Source: Sorghum bicolor | Lineage: Eukaryota; Streptophyta; Magnoliopsida; Poales; Poaceae | Direction of reading: 5' to 3' | Assembly: GCF_000003195.3 (NCBI RefSeq) | Contig: NC_012877.2 | Coordinates: forward strand, 21,664,294 to 21,728,293 | DNA length: 64,000 bases | In this document: piece after piece, positions 55,404 through 64,000 of the stretch | Layout of the letters: every line of letters begins with the position of its first letter | Position numbering within the stretch: position 1 is the stretch's first letter | Made by a program: the position numbers and the translations under genes | Notes under the pieces: generated by a model | What the model was told of the DNA's origin: nothing | The model's database searches: none | Seen by the model: the letters and a program-made list of their open reading frames with translations, nothing else

Positions 55404-55740
55404 GACCAGTCCCCGAGCGTCGAGTGCTCAGTGGTCGGTGCATGCTTTAAAGCTTTGAGCTGATAGACTGAGCGACCAGTCCCCGAGCGTTAAATGTTCG
55501 GTGGTCGGTGCAGTCCTTGAGGTTCCGAGCTGATAGACTGGGCGACCAGGCCCCGAGCGTCGAGTGCTCGGTGGTCGGTGCAGTCTTTGAAGTTCCGAGC
55601 TGATTGACTGGGCGACCAGTCCCCGAGCGTCGAGTGCTCGGTGGTCGGTGCAGTCCTTGAAGTTCCGAGCTGATTGACTGGGCGACCAGTCCCCGAGCGT
55701 CGAGTGCTCGGTGGTCGGTGCAGTCCCCGGATTGCTTACT
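55404..55740 (+). repeat. 70-bp minisatellite, about five units
   Basis: Units start GACCAGTCCCCGAGCGT at 55404, 55474, 55544, 55614 and 55684, an exact 70-bp period, with the right units nearly identical and the left ones more diverged. It lies upstream of the antisense gene promoter, in the 3' untranslated region of Tat-D. Confidence 0.9.
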
Positions 55741-56017
55741 CACTGGTGTATGTGTCTTCTTACTTTTGAAAAAAATCTTTCCCATTAAAGTTGACATGAC
55801 GGGGTCTCCTGACGATATGTCAGACGGATGCATAAAAAGCCGCACCTGGCAACTGTACAACCGCTCTTTGCATGGTTTGAGAAAAGGAAACCATCAATTG
55901 GTACGAAAACTCCGCCGCATTAATTGCCTATAATCATTGTAAACCGAAACACCGCGTCCGCCGCACGGCCTGCCCACTTCCCGAGAATACAGGAAGTGGG
56001 AGAGGTGGGGTCGCGGG

Positions 56018-56026
56018 TTTATAAGG
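56018..56026 (+). promoter_or_regulatory. TATA box of the Tat-D antisense gene
   Basis: GCGGGTTTATAAGGGCC, 112 bp before the ATG, followed by a C/T-rich leader (CTCATCTTCTCCAATCTCC) typical of plant 5' untranslated regions. 55741-56017 holds no other feature I recognise. Confidence 0.6.
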
Positions 56027-56137
56027 GCCTAATAGGACCGCCTGTACCGCTTCTCCTGCCATTGCCTTCAAATCTTCCGCTCTCATCTTCTCCAATCTCC
56101 TGCATTTTCCTAGCTCCAGCTCACATTCGCACCTCTA

Positions 56138-59100
56138 ATGGCGAAGAGCGATTCCAGGAAGAGGGCCGAGTTGATGGCCAAGGAGTGGAAAAAGTCTCGC
56201 AGCACCACAAAGTCTCTTGATGACCTCGTCGACATGGGGCTTCTGCACGGCGCAGAGCTCGGCGGCTGGAGGGCGCCGGAAGGGGAGAGCTACCCCGACC
56301 CTCGCGCCGGTGAGATCGTCGTTTTTGAGGATTTCGTCAAGAGAGGCTTTGGTGTTCCTGTTCATCCCTTTCTTCAAGGTCTCCTTTTGTACTATGAGAT
56401 CGGGATTTGCAATCTGCACTCGAACTCAATTCTCCTTATTTCCACTTTCATCCATCTGTGCGAGGCCTATGTTGGCATAGAGCCGCACTTTGATCTTTTC
56501 CGGTACCTTTTCTGTCTGAGGAAGAAGGGAGCAGTTGGAGGCTCCAAGGTTGCAGGTGGAGTATACCTCAACCTTCGTGATGGGATGAAGAATCGCTACC
56601 TGCACTGCCCATGGAACACCTCCTTGACCGAATGGTACAGGAAGTGGTTCTACGTCAGGGAGGAACCGGGCAGCTCCACGTTCTGCGACGTGGGGTACGT
56701 TCCCGAGAAGAGGGCGAGCTGGACTGACCGCCCAGAGTTCGACGGTCAAGTGGCGGATCTGATGAAGCTGATCGACTGGTCGCGCCTGGATGGGCTTAGC
56801 GTGGTCGGCAACTTCATTTGCCGCCGGGTGATGCCCTGCCAGAAGAGGGTGCACTCGGCGTATGAGTATGCCGGAAGCACAGACCCGACCAGGATGCGGT
56901 CGGAGATCCTGGAGAAGGCGGAGGTACAACAGCTGCTGAACGAGCTGTTTAACTTCGCAGATGGGGGCTTCACCCGTAGCAGTGGTCGGGTGCAAGCCTT
57001 CAAGTTAGGACGACCAGCACCAAAGGTATGTAGCAGACTCCGTTTGATCATTCGTATGTCGTCTGTAGTTGGCTCATCTCTATTACTTTTGCAGGTCGGT
57101 GATGTCGACCGGTGCGTAGTGTACGTATCACTGGCACCGGGGATGGAAGATCCTGTGGAAGAGGTCCCGCCAGAGGAAGACCGAGCCCGCCCCGTCCCGA
57201 CCTCCGAGGAGAGGGTGGCGGGGAAAAGGCCATTGCCGGTGGATCCCCTGCCGACGCCGGAGCTGCCGGCAGACCTCCCGGCGGAGAGCAGCCAAGCGCC
57301 GAAGCGTCGTCGGCTCGTGCGGATCGTCGACGACGACGACGACGACGAGGAGGCTGCGCCGTCGTTGGTCCGATGGCCTCGGGGCCGCCCGGACGCTGCA
57401 CCGGTCGCCACTGATCGAGTGGCCAGCGGCGCAGCTGCCCCGCAAGTTGCCGAGGTGGGGGCACAGGCACCGACCGGCCGGGCGAGGAGGAGGTTCACCG
57501 CGACCCATCGCCGGTCAGACCTGTAAGTGTTCAACTTACGTATTTTTTTTTTTAACTTTTGTTCCTGTAGTGCGGCATCGGATGTCGACCCTGGCCAAAC
57601 TGCCGGCCAGGGAACGGGCGAGCCTGCCCGCGGTTCTGGGGATGTGGCCCCCCAGACCACAGAACAGCCGACTGCTGCAGTCGCGCCTGGGAGCACCGAG
57701 GAGCTCCCGAGCGCGGCGCCGACTACAACAAGCGGCCCGACCAGGGCTGGGGAGGCTCCCCCAACTGACTCCTCAGAGAAGGGAAGGTCTCCGACCGCTC
57801 CTCCTGCCGGGGGGAGTGAAGTCCCCCCGCCGCCCCGAGCAGGAGCCTCTCCGGCTGCGGGCTCCCCAGGTCTGGTCCAAGGGACGGTGACGCCTGGGAC
57901 CACCACCGGGGGTGACGCAGCCCAGGAGGAGGAAACCAGGGCGGCCTCCGACGACGAGGTAGAAGAGATCGAGGGTCGTCCCCGTGATGGCCGCCAACAC
58001 GTGTATGTGTGGCGCCAACGCGGGGATCACTTTATCGGTCATGAGGAGCTTGCCGAGTCCGAAGAGGCCGCCAGGGTGGAGCGCGCGGCCAAGCGCCTTG
58101 TCGACGAAGTCAAGGTAAGCGGCGTTTTGAGCTGCCGCGCATTCTTTTGCCTTGTCTTCTGCGCATTGTTATATGCTTGCTTTGTAGGACGTTATGAAAA
58201 CGGCGAAGTACCGGAAACGGTGCTTTGACCAGATAGAAGGCGTCATGGCCGAGAACAAGGCCCTTGCCGCGGAGGTAGACCGGTTGCGGGCGGAGGTCGG
58301 AGAGAAGGTGGTCGAGATGAGCACCGAAAAGGAGCGTCGTCTCGACCTCGCTCGTCGCCTGGCCGACCAGTACCGGCTGCAGGAAGGTTAGTCACACGCT
58401 CCGAGCAGTTTCGCATACTTGTATAGTTTGCTTCGCTGACCAGTTTAGGATTCACGCAGACTTGGAGGAGGAGGTGGCGAGCCTCCAACAAGAGAAGGAG
58501 CAGCTCGGTCAACAGCTCGCCAGTGCACAGGAGTCCGGACGGCGAGCGGAAGAGGAATTAAGTCGGAAAGATCGGGAGTTAGCTGGTAATGGGTGCCGCC
58601 TTGTTGGTTGCTACCTGCCCCTTTGCTTGTATGGTATGCCGAAAGTAATGTTTCGTTTCGTTTGCAGTGCTCAAGGCGAACGCCAAAAAACACCTGGATG
58701 AGCTGGTCAAGGACCGGGACTCCTGGAAGGTCAACTGTTGCAGGATCTGGAAAGGAGTGTCCCCGGTCCTGGACCTGATCAGTCCCGAGCTCCCGGAGAG
58801 CCAGCCCCGCGCGCCGCAGTTGACCCCGGTCCAAAAGGCGCAACGGGCGTGGGACTGGCTCCAGCAGTTTGTGAAGGACGCCGGGGAGTTTGCCGGCGCG
58901 CACGTCCTCAGCATGGTACGCGCCCACTACCCCCTGGTCGACTTGAGCAGGCTGGAGAAGGGGTACCCAAAGGAAGTCGGCCCACAGGAAGCGGACGAAC
59001 TTCGGGGTAGTCTACTGGACTTGTCGTCGACAGTGATCGGCGACATCAACCTGTGCGGAACGGCCACTCCTCCAGACCAGCCGAGCTCAGATAGGTCGGC

Positions 59101-59242
59101 CAGGGAGTTGTCGGGCGCGTCCTTTGCTGGAGATGGGCGGTCGACGCCTGCGGTCTCGACCAGCCAGGCGCCGGTGGCCCCGACCCCTTCGTCCGGGCAG
59201 CAGGGCCAGGCGGGTGATCAGCCCGAGCAGCTAGGCCAATAA
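56138..59242 (+). CDS. Tat-D antisense gene: six-exon, 919-aa protein with gypsy-type transposon (PF04195-like) domain and coiled coil
   Basis: Exons inferred from GT-AG sites and frame: 56138-57025, 57095-57522, 57571-58114, 58188-58386, 58460-58585, 58668-59242. Every junction keeps the frame, giving 920 codons with one terminal stop. Residues about 50-250 look like the 'putative gypsy type transposon' domain (PDPRAGEIVVFEDFVKRGFG, STFIHLCEAYVGIEPHF). Exon 2 has KRRR (~365) beside an Asp/Glu run, a possible nuclear signal. Exon 3 is P/T/G-rich. Exons 4-5 are coiled coil (ENKALAAEVDRLRAEV; LEEEVASLQQEKEQL). It is opposite to and downstream of integrase, tail to tail, 278 bp apart. Function is unknown. 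Because the pol genes of the same element are damaged but this gene is not, it may be under separate selection or simply lucky. Confidence 0.8.
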
Positions 59243-59313
59243 AGTAGTCTGTAGTAATAGACTAGTATCTGCCCGTCAGGGTATTTATTGTAAACTTTGT
59301 ATGTAAAGTTTGT

Positions 59314-59319
59314 AATAAA
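59314..59319 (+). terminator. Poly(A) signal of the Tat-D antisense gene
   Basis: AATAAA in TTTGTAATAAAGTTTTC, 72 bp after the stop codon. The intergenic stretch to the end of integrase (59521) has no other feature. Confidence 0.6.
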
Positions 59320-59520
59320 GTTTTCTTTTTGTCATGACTGTTGTTTTGAGCGCTGTAAAAATATCTGAGTGACGTGTCACCGTATTTGTCTTGGTTGTTG
59401 CCAAGAGCATCCATTGCGGGAGTTTTGCCGAGTGCTGTGTATGACAAGGTATAGGCAAAAAAATAGAGAGTTTTATTGTCACAAATTATAAGACACTTAC
59501 AAAAGAAAGTCGCTAAAACT

Positions 59521-60440
59521 TTATGGATAGAAACGTCGCAGTTTGTCGATGTGCCAAGAGTTAGGCACTCGTGTTCCGTCTGGGTATGCCAATCTGTAGG
59601 ACGTAGGTCGTGTGACCTCGGTCACCACGAAGGGTCCTTCCCAGGGAGTAGATAACTTGTGCATTCCCTCCTGGTTTGTTTTCCATCGAAGCACCAGATC
59701 GCCGACCACGAAGGAACGGTCCTTGACGTTCCTGTTGTAGTATCGCCTGACTGCCGCGAGATATTTTGCTGTTCGGAGACATGAAACTAAACGCTTTTCC
59801 TCCATGCAGTTGATTTCGAGTTCTCTGGCGTTGTCGGCGGTCACCTGGTCGAAGTGCTCGATTCTAGGGGATCCGAAGTGTATGTCGGACGGTAAAACCG
59901 CCTCTGCGCCGTACACCATGAAATAGGGAGACACCCCCGTGTTTCGACTGGTCTGAGTTCGGAGGCCCCAGACCACTGCCGGCAATTCTTTCATCCATCG
60001 ACCGGGTGCTCTGTCGTTCTCGGTGTACAATCTTTTCTTTAGGGCGTCGACGATCATTCCGTTAGCACGTTCAACCTGACCGTTGGCACGTGGATGTGCC
60101 ACTGACACATATTTTATGACTATGCCTCTGTCATCGCAGAAATCCCAAAAAGTGGTGCCAGTAAACTGAGTGCCCAGGTCGGTGATTATGCTGTTCGGGA
60201 TGCCGAATCTGTGTATGATTTGATTGAGGAACTCCACAGCCTTCTCGGAAGTTGCCTTGACCAGGGGCATGTATTCAATCCACTTGGAGAACTTGTCGAT
60301 TAACACGAAGACAAACTTGAAGTTGCCCGGGGCTGGTTTAAATGGTCCGATCATGTCAAGCCCCCAGCAAGCAAAGGGCCAAGACGACGGGATGGTTTGA
60401 ATTTCATGGGCAGGTACGTGGGTCCTCTTAGCGAAAAAAC
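59521..60440 (-). pseudogene. Tat-D integrase core and C-terminus (frameshifted from RT)
   Basis: Minus-strand frame encoding the integrase core: Asp in GLDMIGPFKP, Asp in ITDLGTQFTG (Leu replaces the usual Asn after the Asp) and Glu in NGQVERANG. It ends with a C-terminal domain (GDLVLRWKTN, WEGPFVV) and WHIDKLRRFYP. Its HHCC zinc region lies in the RT frame ([16 protein letters not shown]). The two frames part at a run of six A at 60434-60439, where a one-base length change would explain the shift. It may be a real mutation or a homopolymer sequencing error. Confidence 0.88.
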
Positions 60441-62707
60441 TGACATCCTTCGCAACGCCGAACCAGTTTTTCTGCATCGCTGACCGCGGTCGGCCAGTAA
60501 AAACCGGCTCGGAAAGCCTTTCCGACCAGCGTTCTAGATGCGGCGTGGTTGCCGCAGGATCCGGCGTGTATGTCCTCCAAGAGCTTGATACCATCGTCTT
60601 GGGGTATGCACTTGAGCAGTACCTCGGAGCTTGCGTTTTTCCGCATGAGTTTTCCGTCGACCAGGATGTAGTTCTTTGATCGTCGGATGAGGCGCTCGTT
60701 CTCTGTTTTGTCCTGAAAACCTGTCCCGTCTGAGATGTATTTGATGAACGGGATACGCCAGTCGCGCCCACCGGTTGTCGGAGTGGCGTCATCTATGAGC
60801 ATTGCCTCGGTGGGTTGCTTGTCGACCAGGGGGGAGCTTACGCTCGGCTCATGGATGTCCTGGACGAAAATACCGCGCGGGATTTGGGCCCGAGACGAGC
60901 CTAACTTTGACAACGCATCTGCTGCTTGGTTCTTATCCCGGACCACGTGGATGTACTCTATGCCATAGAAGTTAGTTTCCCATTTGCGAATTTCTTTGCA
61001 GTAGAGATCCATCTTCTCGTGGGTTGCGTCCCACTCCTTGTTGAGCTGGTTGATGACCAAAGCGGAGTCGCCGTAGACGTAGAGGCGCTTAACCCCCAGC
61101 TCGACGGCTAGTCGTACGCCATGTAAGCAAGCTTCGTATTCGGCGACATTGTTTGACGCCGGAAAAAGGATCCGAAGGACGTAGCGGAGTTTGTCCTTGT
61201 TTGGTGATACGAACAATATCCCAGCGCCTGCACCGTTGATGTTCAAGGACCCATCAAAGAACATTGACCAGTGGTCTGAGACATCGGGAACGGACGGTTC
61301 GTTGAGATCCGTCCATTCGGCAATGAAATCGACCAGGGCTTGGGACTTGACAGTGGTGCGACTCTGAAACTCTAGGGAAAATGGACATAATTCCATTGCC
61401 CATTTCACGATTCTGCCATTGGCGTCTTTATTGCGCAGGATGTCACCGAGGGGAAAGCTGGTTGTCACCAGGACTCGATGGCCGTTGAAGTAGTGCTTCA
61501 GTTTTCTTGACGTTATCAGGATGGCGTATATAAGCTTCTGTATTTGTGGGTACCTGGCCTTGGATTCGTTTAAAACTTCGCTTATGAAGTAAACGGGTCT
61601 CTGGACCTTGAAGACGTGACCTGGTTCATCTCGCTCGACCACTATTGCCGTGGAAACAACTCTGTCGGTTGCGGCAATGTAAAGGAGCAGGTCTTCATTG
61701 GGCTGGGGCGCTGTGAGAACAGGCGGTGAAGTGAGGAAGGTCTTAAGCTGAGTGAACGCAGCGTCGGCGTCTTCTGTCCAGGAGAATTTTTCTGACGCTT
61801 TCAATAGTTTGAAAAAAGGGAGGCCTTTTTCTCCCAGCCTTGAGATGAAACGACTGAGGGCGGCCATGCATCCGGTTAGCTTCTGAATATCCTTGACGTT
61901 CTTCGGTGGTCGCATGTCGAGTACGGCTTTGACTTTTGAAGGGTTTGGTCGTATGCCGTCGCAACTGACGACGTTGCCGAGCAGTAGACCGGAAGGAACG
62001 CCGAAAATGCATTTCTTGGGGTTGAGCTTCCACTTGTACCTATTGAGTGCCTTGAATGTTCGGTCTAAGTTGTCGATTAGGGTGCTCGCATCCCTTGTTT
62101 TTACGACCACGTCGTCCACATAGGCCTCGACGAGGTCATCGCGAATCTCGTCGTGGAGGCATTGCTGGATGGCCCTTTGATAAGTGGCCCCGGCGTTTTT
62201 AAGTCCGAAAGACATGGTAGTGTAACAGTATGCGCCGAAGGGTGTGATGAAGGATGTTTTGATCTGATCTTCTTCTTTTAACGAGATCTGGTGATAACCA
62301 GAGTAGCAATCTAGAAAGGAGAGGAGTTCGCATCCGGCCGTTGAGTCGACCACCTCGTCGATGCGAGGAAGACCAAAAGGATCTTTAGGACAGTGTTTGT
62401 TGAGATCGGTGTAATCAACGCACATTCTCCATTCATTATTCTTTTTGCGTACAAGAACCGGATTGGCGAGCCAATCGGGATGATACACCTCTTTTATGAA
62501 TCCGGCTGCTAAAAGCCGTGTTATTTCTGTCCTAATAGCCTCCTTTTTGTCACGAGCGAACCGTCGCAGTTTTTGCTTGATTGGTCTTGCGGTCTTCGAG
62601 ACGTTTAAGGAGTGCTCGATCAGGTTTCGTGGGACACCGGGCATGTCTGCGGGTTTCCATGCGAAAACGCTCACGTTGTCCCTTAGAAACCTGACGAGCG
62701 CGTCTTC
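60428..62707 (-). CDS. Tat-D reverse transcriptase, dual RNase H, integrase zinc region
   Basis: Minus-strand open frame of about 750 residues. RT shows [14 protein letters not shown], the active site YVDD (about residue 195) and GLLLGNVVS. An RNase H-like connection ([13 protein letters not shown]) with altered catalytic residues follows, then a second RNase H ([35 protein letters not shown]). A degraded first and a better preserved second RNase H is the Tat hallmark. The frame ends with the HHCC zinc region of integrase just before a frameshift. Upstream, an in-frame TAG (62708-62710) separates it from protease, so it is not a free-standing gene. Confidence 0.9.
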   Translation of the reverse strand, partial: EDALVRFLRDNVSVFAWKPADMPGVPRNLIEHSLNVSKTARPIKQKLRRFARDKKEAIRTEITRLLAAGFIKEVYHPDWLANPVLVRKKNNEWRMCVDYTDLNKHCPKDPFGLPRIDEVVDSTAGCELLSFLDCYSGYHQISLKEEDQIKTSFITPFGAYCYTTMSFGLKNAGATYQRAIQQCLHDEIRDDLVEAYVDDVVVKTRDASTLIDNLDRTFKALNRYKWKLNPKKCIFGVPSGLLLGNVVSCDGIRPNPSKVKAVLDMRPPKNVKDIQKLTGCMAALSRFISRLGEKGLPFFKLLKASEKFSWTEDADAAFTQLKTFLTSPPVLTAPQPNEDLLLYIAATDRVVSTAIVVERDEPGHVFKVQRPVYFISEVLNESKARYPQIQKLIYAILITSRKLKHYFNGHRVLVTTSFPLGDILRNKDANGRIVKWAMELCPFSLEFQSRTTVKSQALVDFIAEWTDLNEPSVPDVSDHWSMFFDGSLNINGAGAGILFVSPNKDKLRYVLRILFPASNNVAEYEACLHGVRLAVELGVKRLYVYGDSALVINQLNKEWDATHEKMDLYCKEIRKWETNFYGIEYIHVVRDKNQAADALSKLGSSRAQIPRGIFVQDIHEPSVSSPLVDKQPTEAMLIDDATPTTGGRDWRIPFIKYISDGTGFQDKTENERLIRRSKNYILVDGKLMRKNASSEVLLKCIPQDDGIKLLEDIHAGSCGNHAASRTLVGKAFRAGFYWPTAVSDAEKLVRRCEGCQFFR

Positions 62708-63480
62708 CTATTTTGGATCCAGGTTAGCCCCGATGAGGGCTGTCTTCTCGGGGTTGCCTTCGACCAGCTGCACTTCTTTGTACTCCTTGGATTTCGAATT
62801 CTTTCTGGCTGTCTCCTGCTCAGGTAATCGGAGCTGGTCGGAAGGCAGCTGTGCGGCTTGGTTTGCTGTTTCCGCCATGCGGATTGAGAGGTCGATTGCC
62901 TCGGTGATCTTGAAACTTTCTTCTTCGCAGGTGTACGCAGTGTAGACGTTGCCTCTGACGGTCAGGACACCCTTCTCCGTGGGCATCTTAAGCACTAGGT
63001 ATGAGTAGTGCGGGACTGCCATGAACTTTGTCAGCGATGGGCGGCCCAGTATGGCGTGGTAGGTCCCGTCGAAGTCCGCGACTACGAAGTTGATGAACTC
63101 CGTCCGGAAGTGATCGGGCGTGCCGAATTGGACAGGCAATGTTATCTGTCCGAGGGGGACCGAACTTTGACCTGGCAGAACCCCCCAGAATTGGGCGTCG
63201 TAAGGTTTTAGTTGCGCCGGTGATATCTTGAGGGCGGGCAGGCTGTTGCGGAACAGGATGTCGATGGAGCTTCCCCCGTCCACGAGCACGCGCTCGAATC
63301 TGATGCTATTGATGCAGGGATCAAGAATTAGTGGGAAACGACCCGGCTCTGGGATAGCGGCCCACTGGTCCTTCCTGCTGAACGCGATCTCCCTGTGGGA
63401 CCAGGCGGGAAATTTCGGATCTGCGATCAGCCCGTCCGTGCTGTCTATGTTGAGGCAGGCTCCTTCAACAGCTTTCTTTC
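62708..63480 (-). pseudogene. Tat-D aspartic protease
   Basis: Open frame 63289-62708 plus upstream residues. The active-site block reads MLVDGGSSIDILF, with DGGS in place of the common DTG/DSG, as is usual in this lineage. HAILGRPSLTKF follows at the expected distance. The frame ends at TAG 62708-62710, in the same frame as RT, so one base change separates protease from RT. Confidence 0.8.
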
Positions 63481-64000
63481 TCGCTTGGACTCAGTGGAGA
63501 CCTTGCCCCCGAAAATGGAGTGGACCACGTCGGTGGGGCTGACGTATTGGTGTCGGGGGTCCCTGTCTTGGTCCTCATCCTCATCTTCGTGGTCGTGCCC
63601 GTCGCGCTTGTTACTTTTCTTGGCGGTGTCTTCTTGAGCGGCCCGCCGTGTATAGATATTTTTGAGGACGCAGCACTCTTCCATGGTATGGTTAGACTTT
63701 GGGTGTAGCTGGCACGGTCCCTTCAACGTTTTGTTGTAGTCGTCTTGGTAGTCCCGTCGTCCATTGGGACGTTTGACCGTGTTTACTTCGTGGTCGTATT
63801 CGCGAGGGCGCTTTCCTCTGAAGTCGTCGCGGCTGTCGCGCCGCCGATCCCAACCCTCTCGGTGATCGCGGTTGTCGGAGCGACGGTGATTTCTGTTGTC
63901 GTAGCGGCCACGACCGTCATCTCGCCGGGAGGGCTGGTCGGTGCCTCTCGCATCGTCTCGGATTAGCTTTTCTGCGTCATCAGCATCGGCATAATTTTTA
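63445..64000 (-). pseudogene. Tat-D gag C-terminus (continues beyond the window)
   Basis: Minus-strand sequence rich in Arg/Asp (63970-63740), followed by CQLHPKSNHTMEECCVLK, the C/H zinc-knuckle-like motif of Tat gag, and a charged linker (DHEDEDEDQDRD). The frame ends at 63445, while the sequence leading into protease continues in another frame, so a frameshift lies near 63470. Confidence 0.75.

Larger units (their letters stand above)
55294..64000 (-). mobile_element. Tat-D: Tat-lineage retrotransposon on minus, 3' two thirds
   Basis: Minus-strand gag end, protease, RT, dual RNase H and integrase (64000 down to 59521), a convergent spliced gene on plus (56138-59242), and a minisatellite at 55404-55740 near the element 3' end. 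The 5' LTR and gag start lie beyond the window. The 3' LTR is not recognised and is either in the gap or in 55294-56000. The heptamer CGACCAG/CTGGTCG is strongly over-represented throughout. Confidence 0.85.

Noticed and set aside
62708..62710. Programmed read-through of TAG between Tat-D protease and RT
   Set aside because: There is no recognisable read-through context, and other frameshifts in the same element make simple decay more likely.

Overview
The window is plant nuclear DNA from a grass, made almost entirely of nested LTR retrotransposons. I see no host gene, tRNA gene or rRNA gene. An Andropogoneae grass (sorghum, sugarcane or Miscanthus relatives) is the best guess. A patch of ~137-bp tandem satellite at 54712-55193 resembles, from memory, the centromeric satellite of that tribe, which would place the window in or near a centromere. 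Two runs of N (50748-50918 and 55194-55293) mark assembly gaps.

Left block. The oldest layer is element E2, a minus-strand Athila/Tat-type element that keeps only gag/protease-type remains (13490-17495). Tat-A, a plus-strand Tat-lineage Ty3/gypsy element whose 5' half lies before the window, is inserted in the E2 LTR. Tat-A carries RNase H and integrase on plus, an intron-containing antisense gene on minus (1865-4330), and a 3' LTR (4867-13489). That LTR is itself interrupted by E1 (4974-12880), a gag-only sister of E2 with TSD GTTGC. Next to E2, Tat-B (17496-19452) is interrupted by Tat-C (from 19453). Tat-C is interrupted by Del-1 (21922-37619, TSD GATAC), and the 3' LTR of Del-1 holds a solo Ty1/copia LTR (35587-37511, TSD GGTGC). 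This stack is five layers deep.

Middle block. Tat-C gag resumes at 37625 and is cut off at about 38674, where a Ty1/copia (Maximus/SIRE-like) integrase fragment begins. That fragment ends at an inverted LTR of the Tat-B family (40431-40879). Del-2 follows (40880-54711). It is a Tekay/Del chromovirus with ~4-kb LTRs, an uninterrupted 1510-codon gag-pol reading frame ending in a chromodomain, and an upstream ORF (orf0). The flanks of Del-2 do not match, and its right side abuts the satellite.

Right block. Tat-D (55294 to the window end, minus strand) carries gag, protease, RT, dual RNase H and integrase. Convergent to pol is an undamaged six-exon gene (56138-59242, 919 aa) on the opposite strand, with its own TATA box, poly(A) signal and a 70-bp minisatellite.

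Most interesting points. (1) The Tat elements are each peppered on both strands with a private short word: GCCGAT in Tat-A, CTCGAG in Tat-C, CGACCAG in Tat-D. This resembles the dispersed target motifs of an element-encoded anti-silencing factor, and the antisense gene is the obvious candidate. (2) Orf0 of Del-2 begins with a close copy of the histone H3 N-terminal tail, in an element that also encodes a chromodomain. (3) Del-2 lacks exactly one 186-bp GT-AG segment present between orf0 and gag in Del-1, as expected if a spliced RNA was reverse transcribed.
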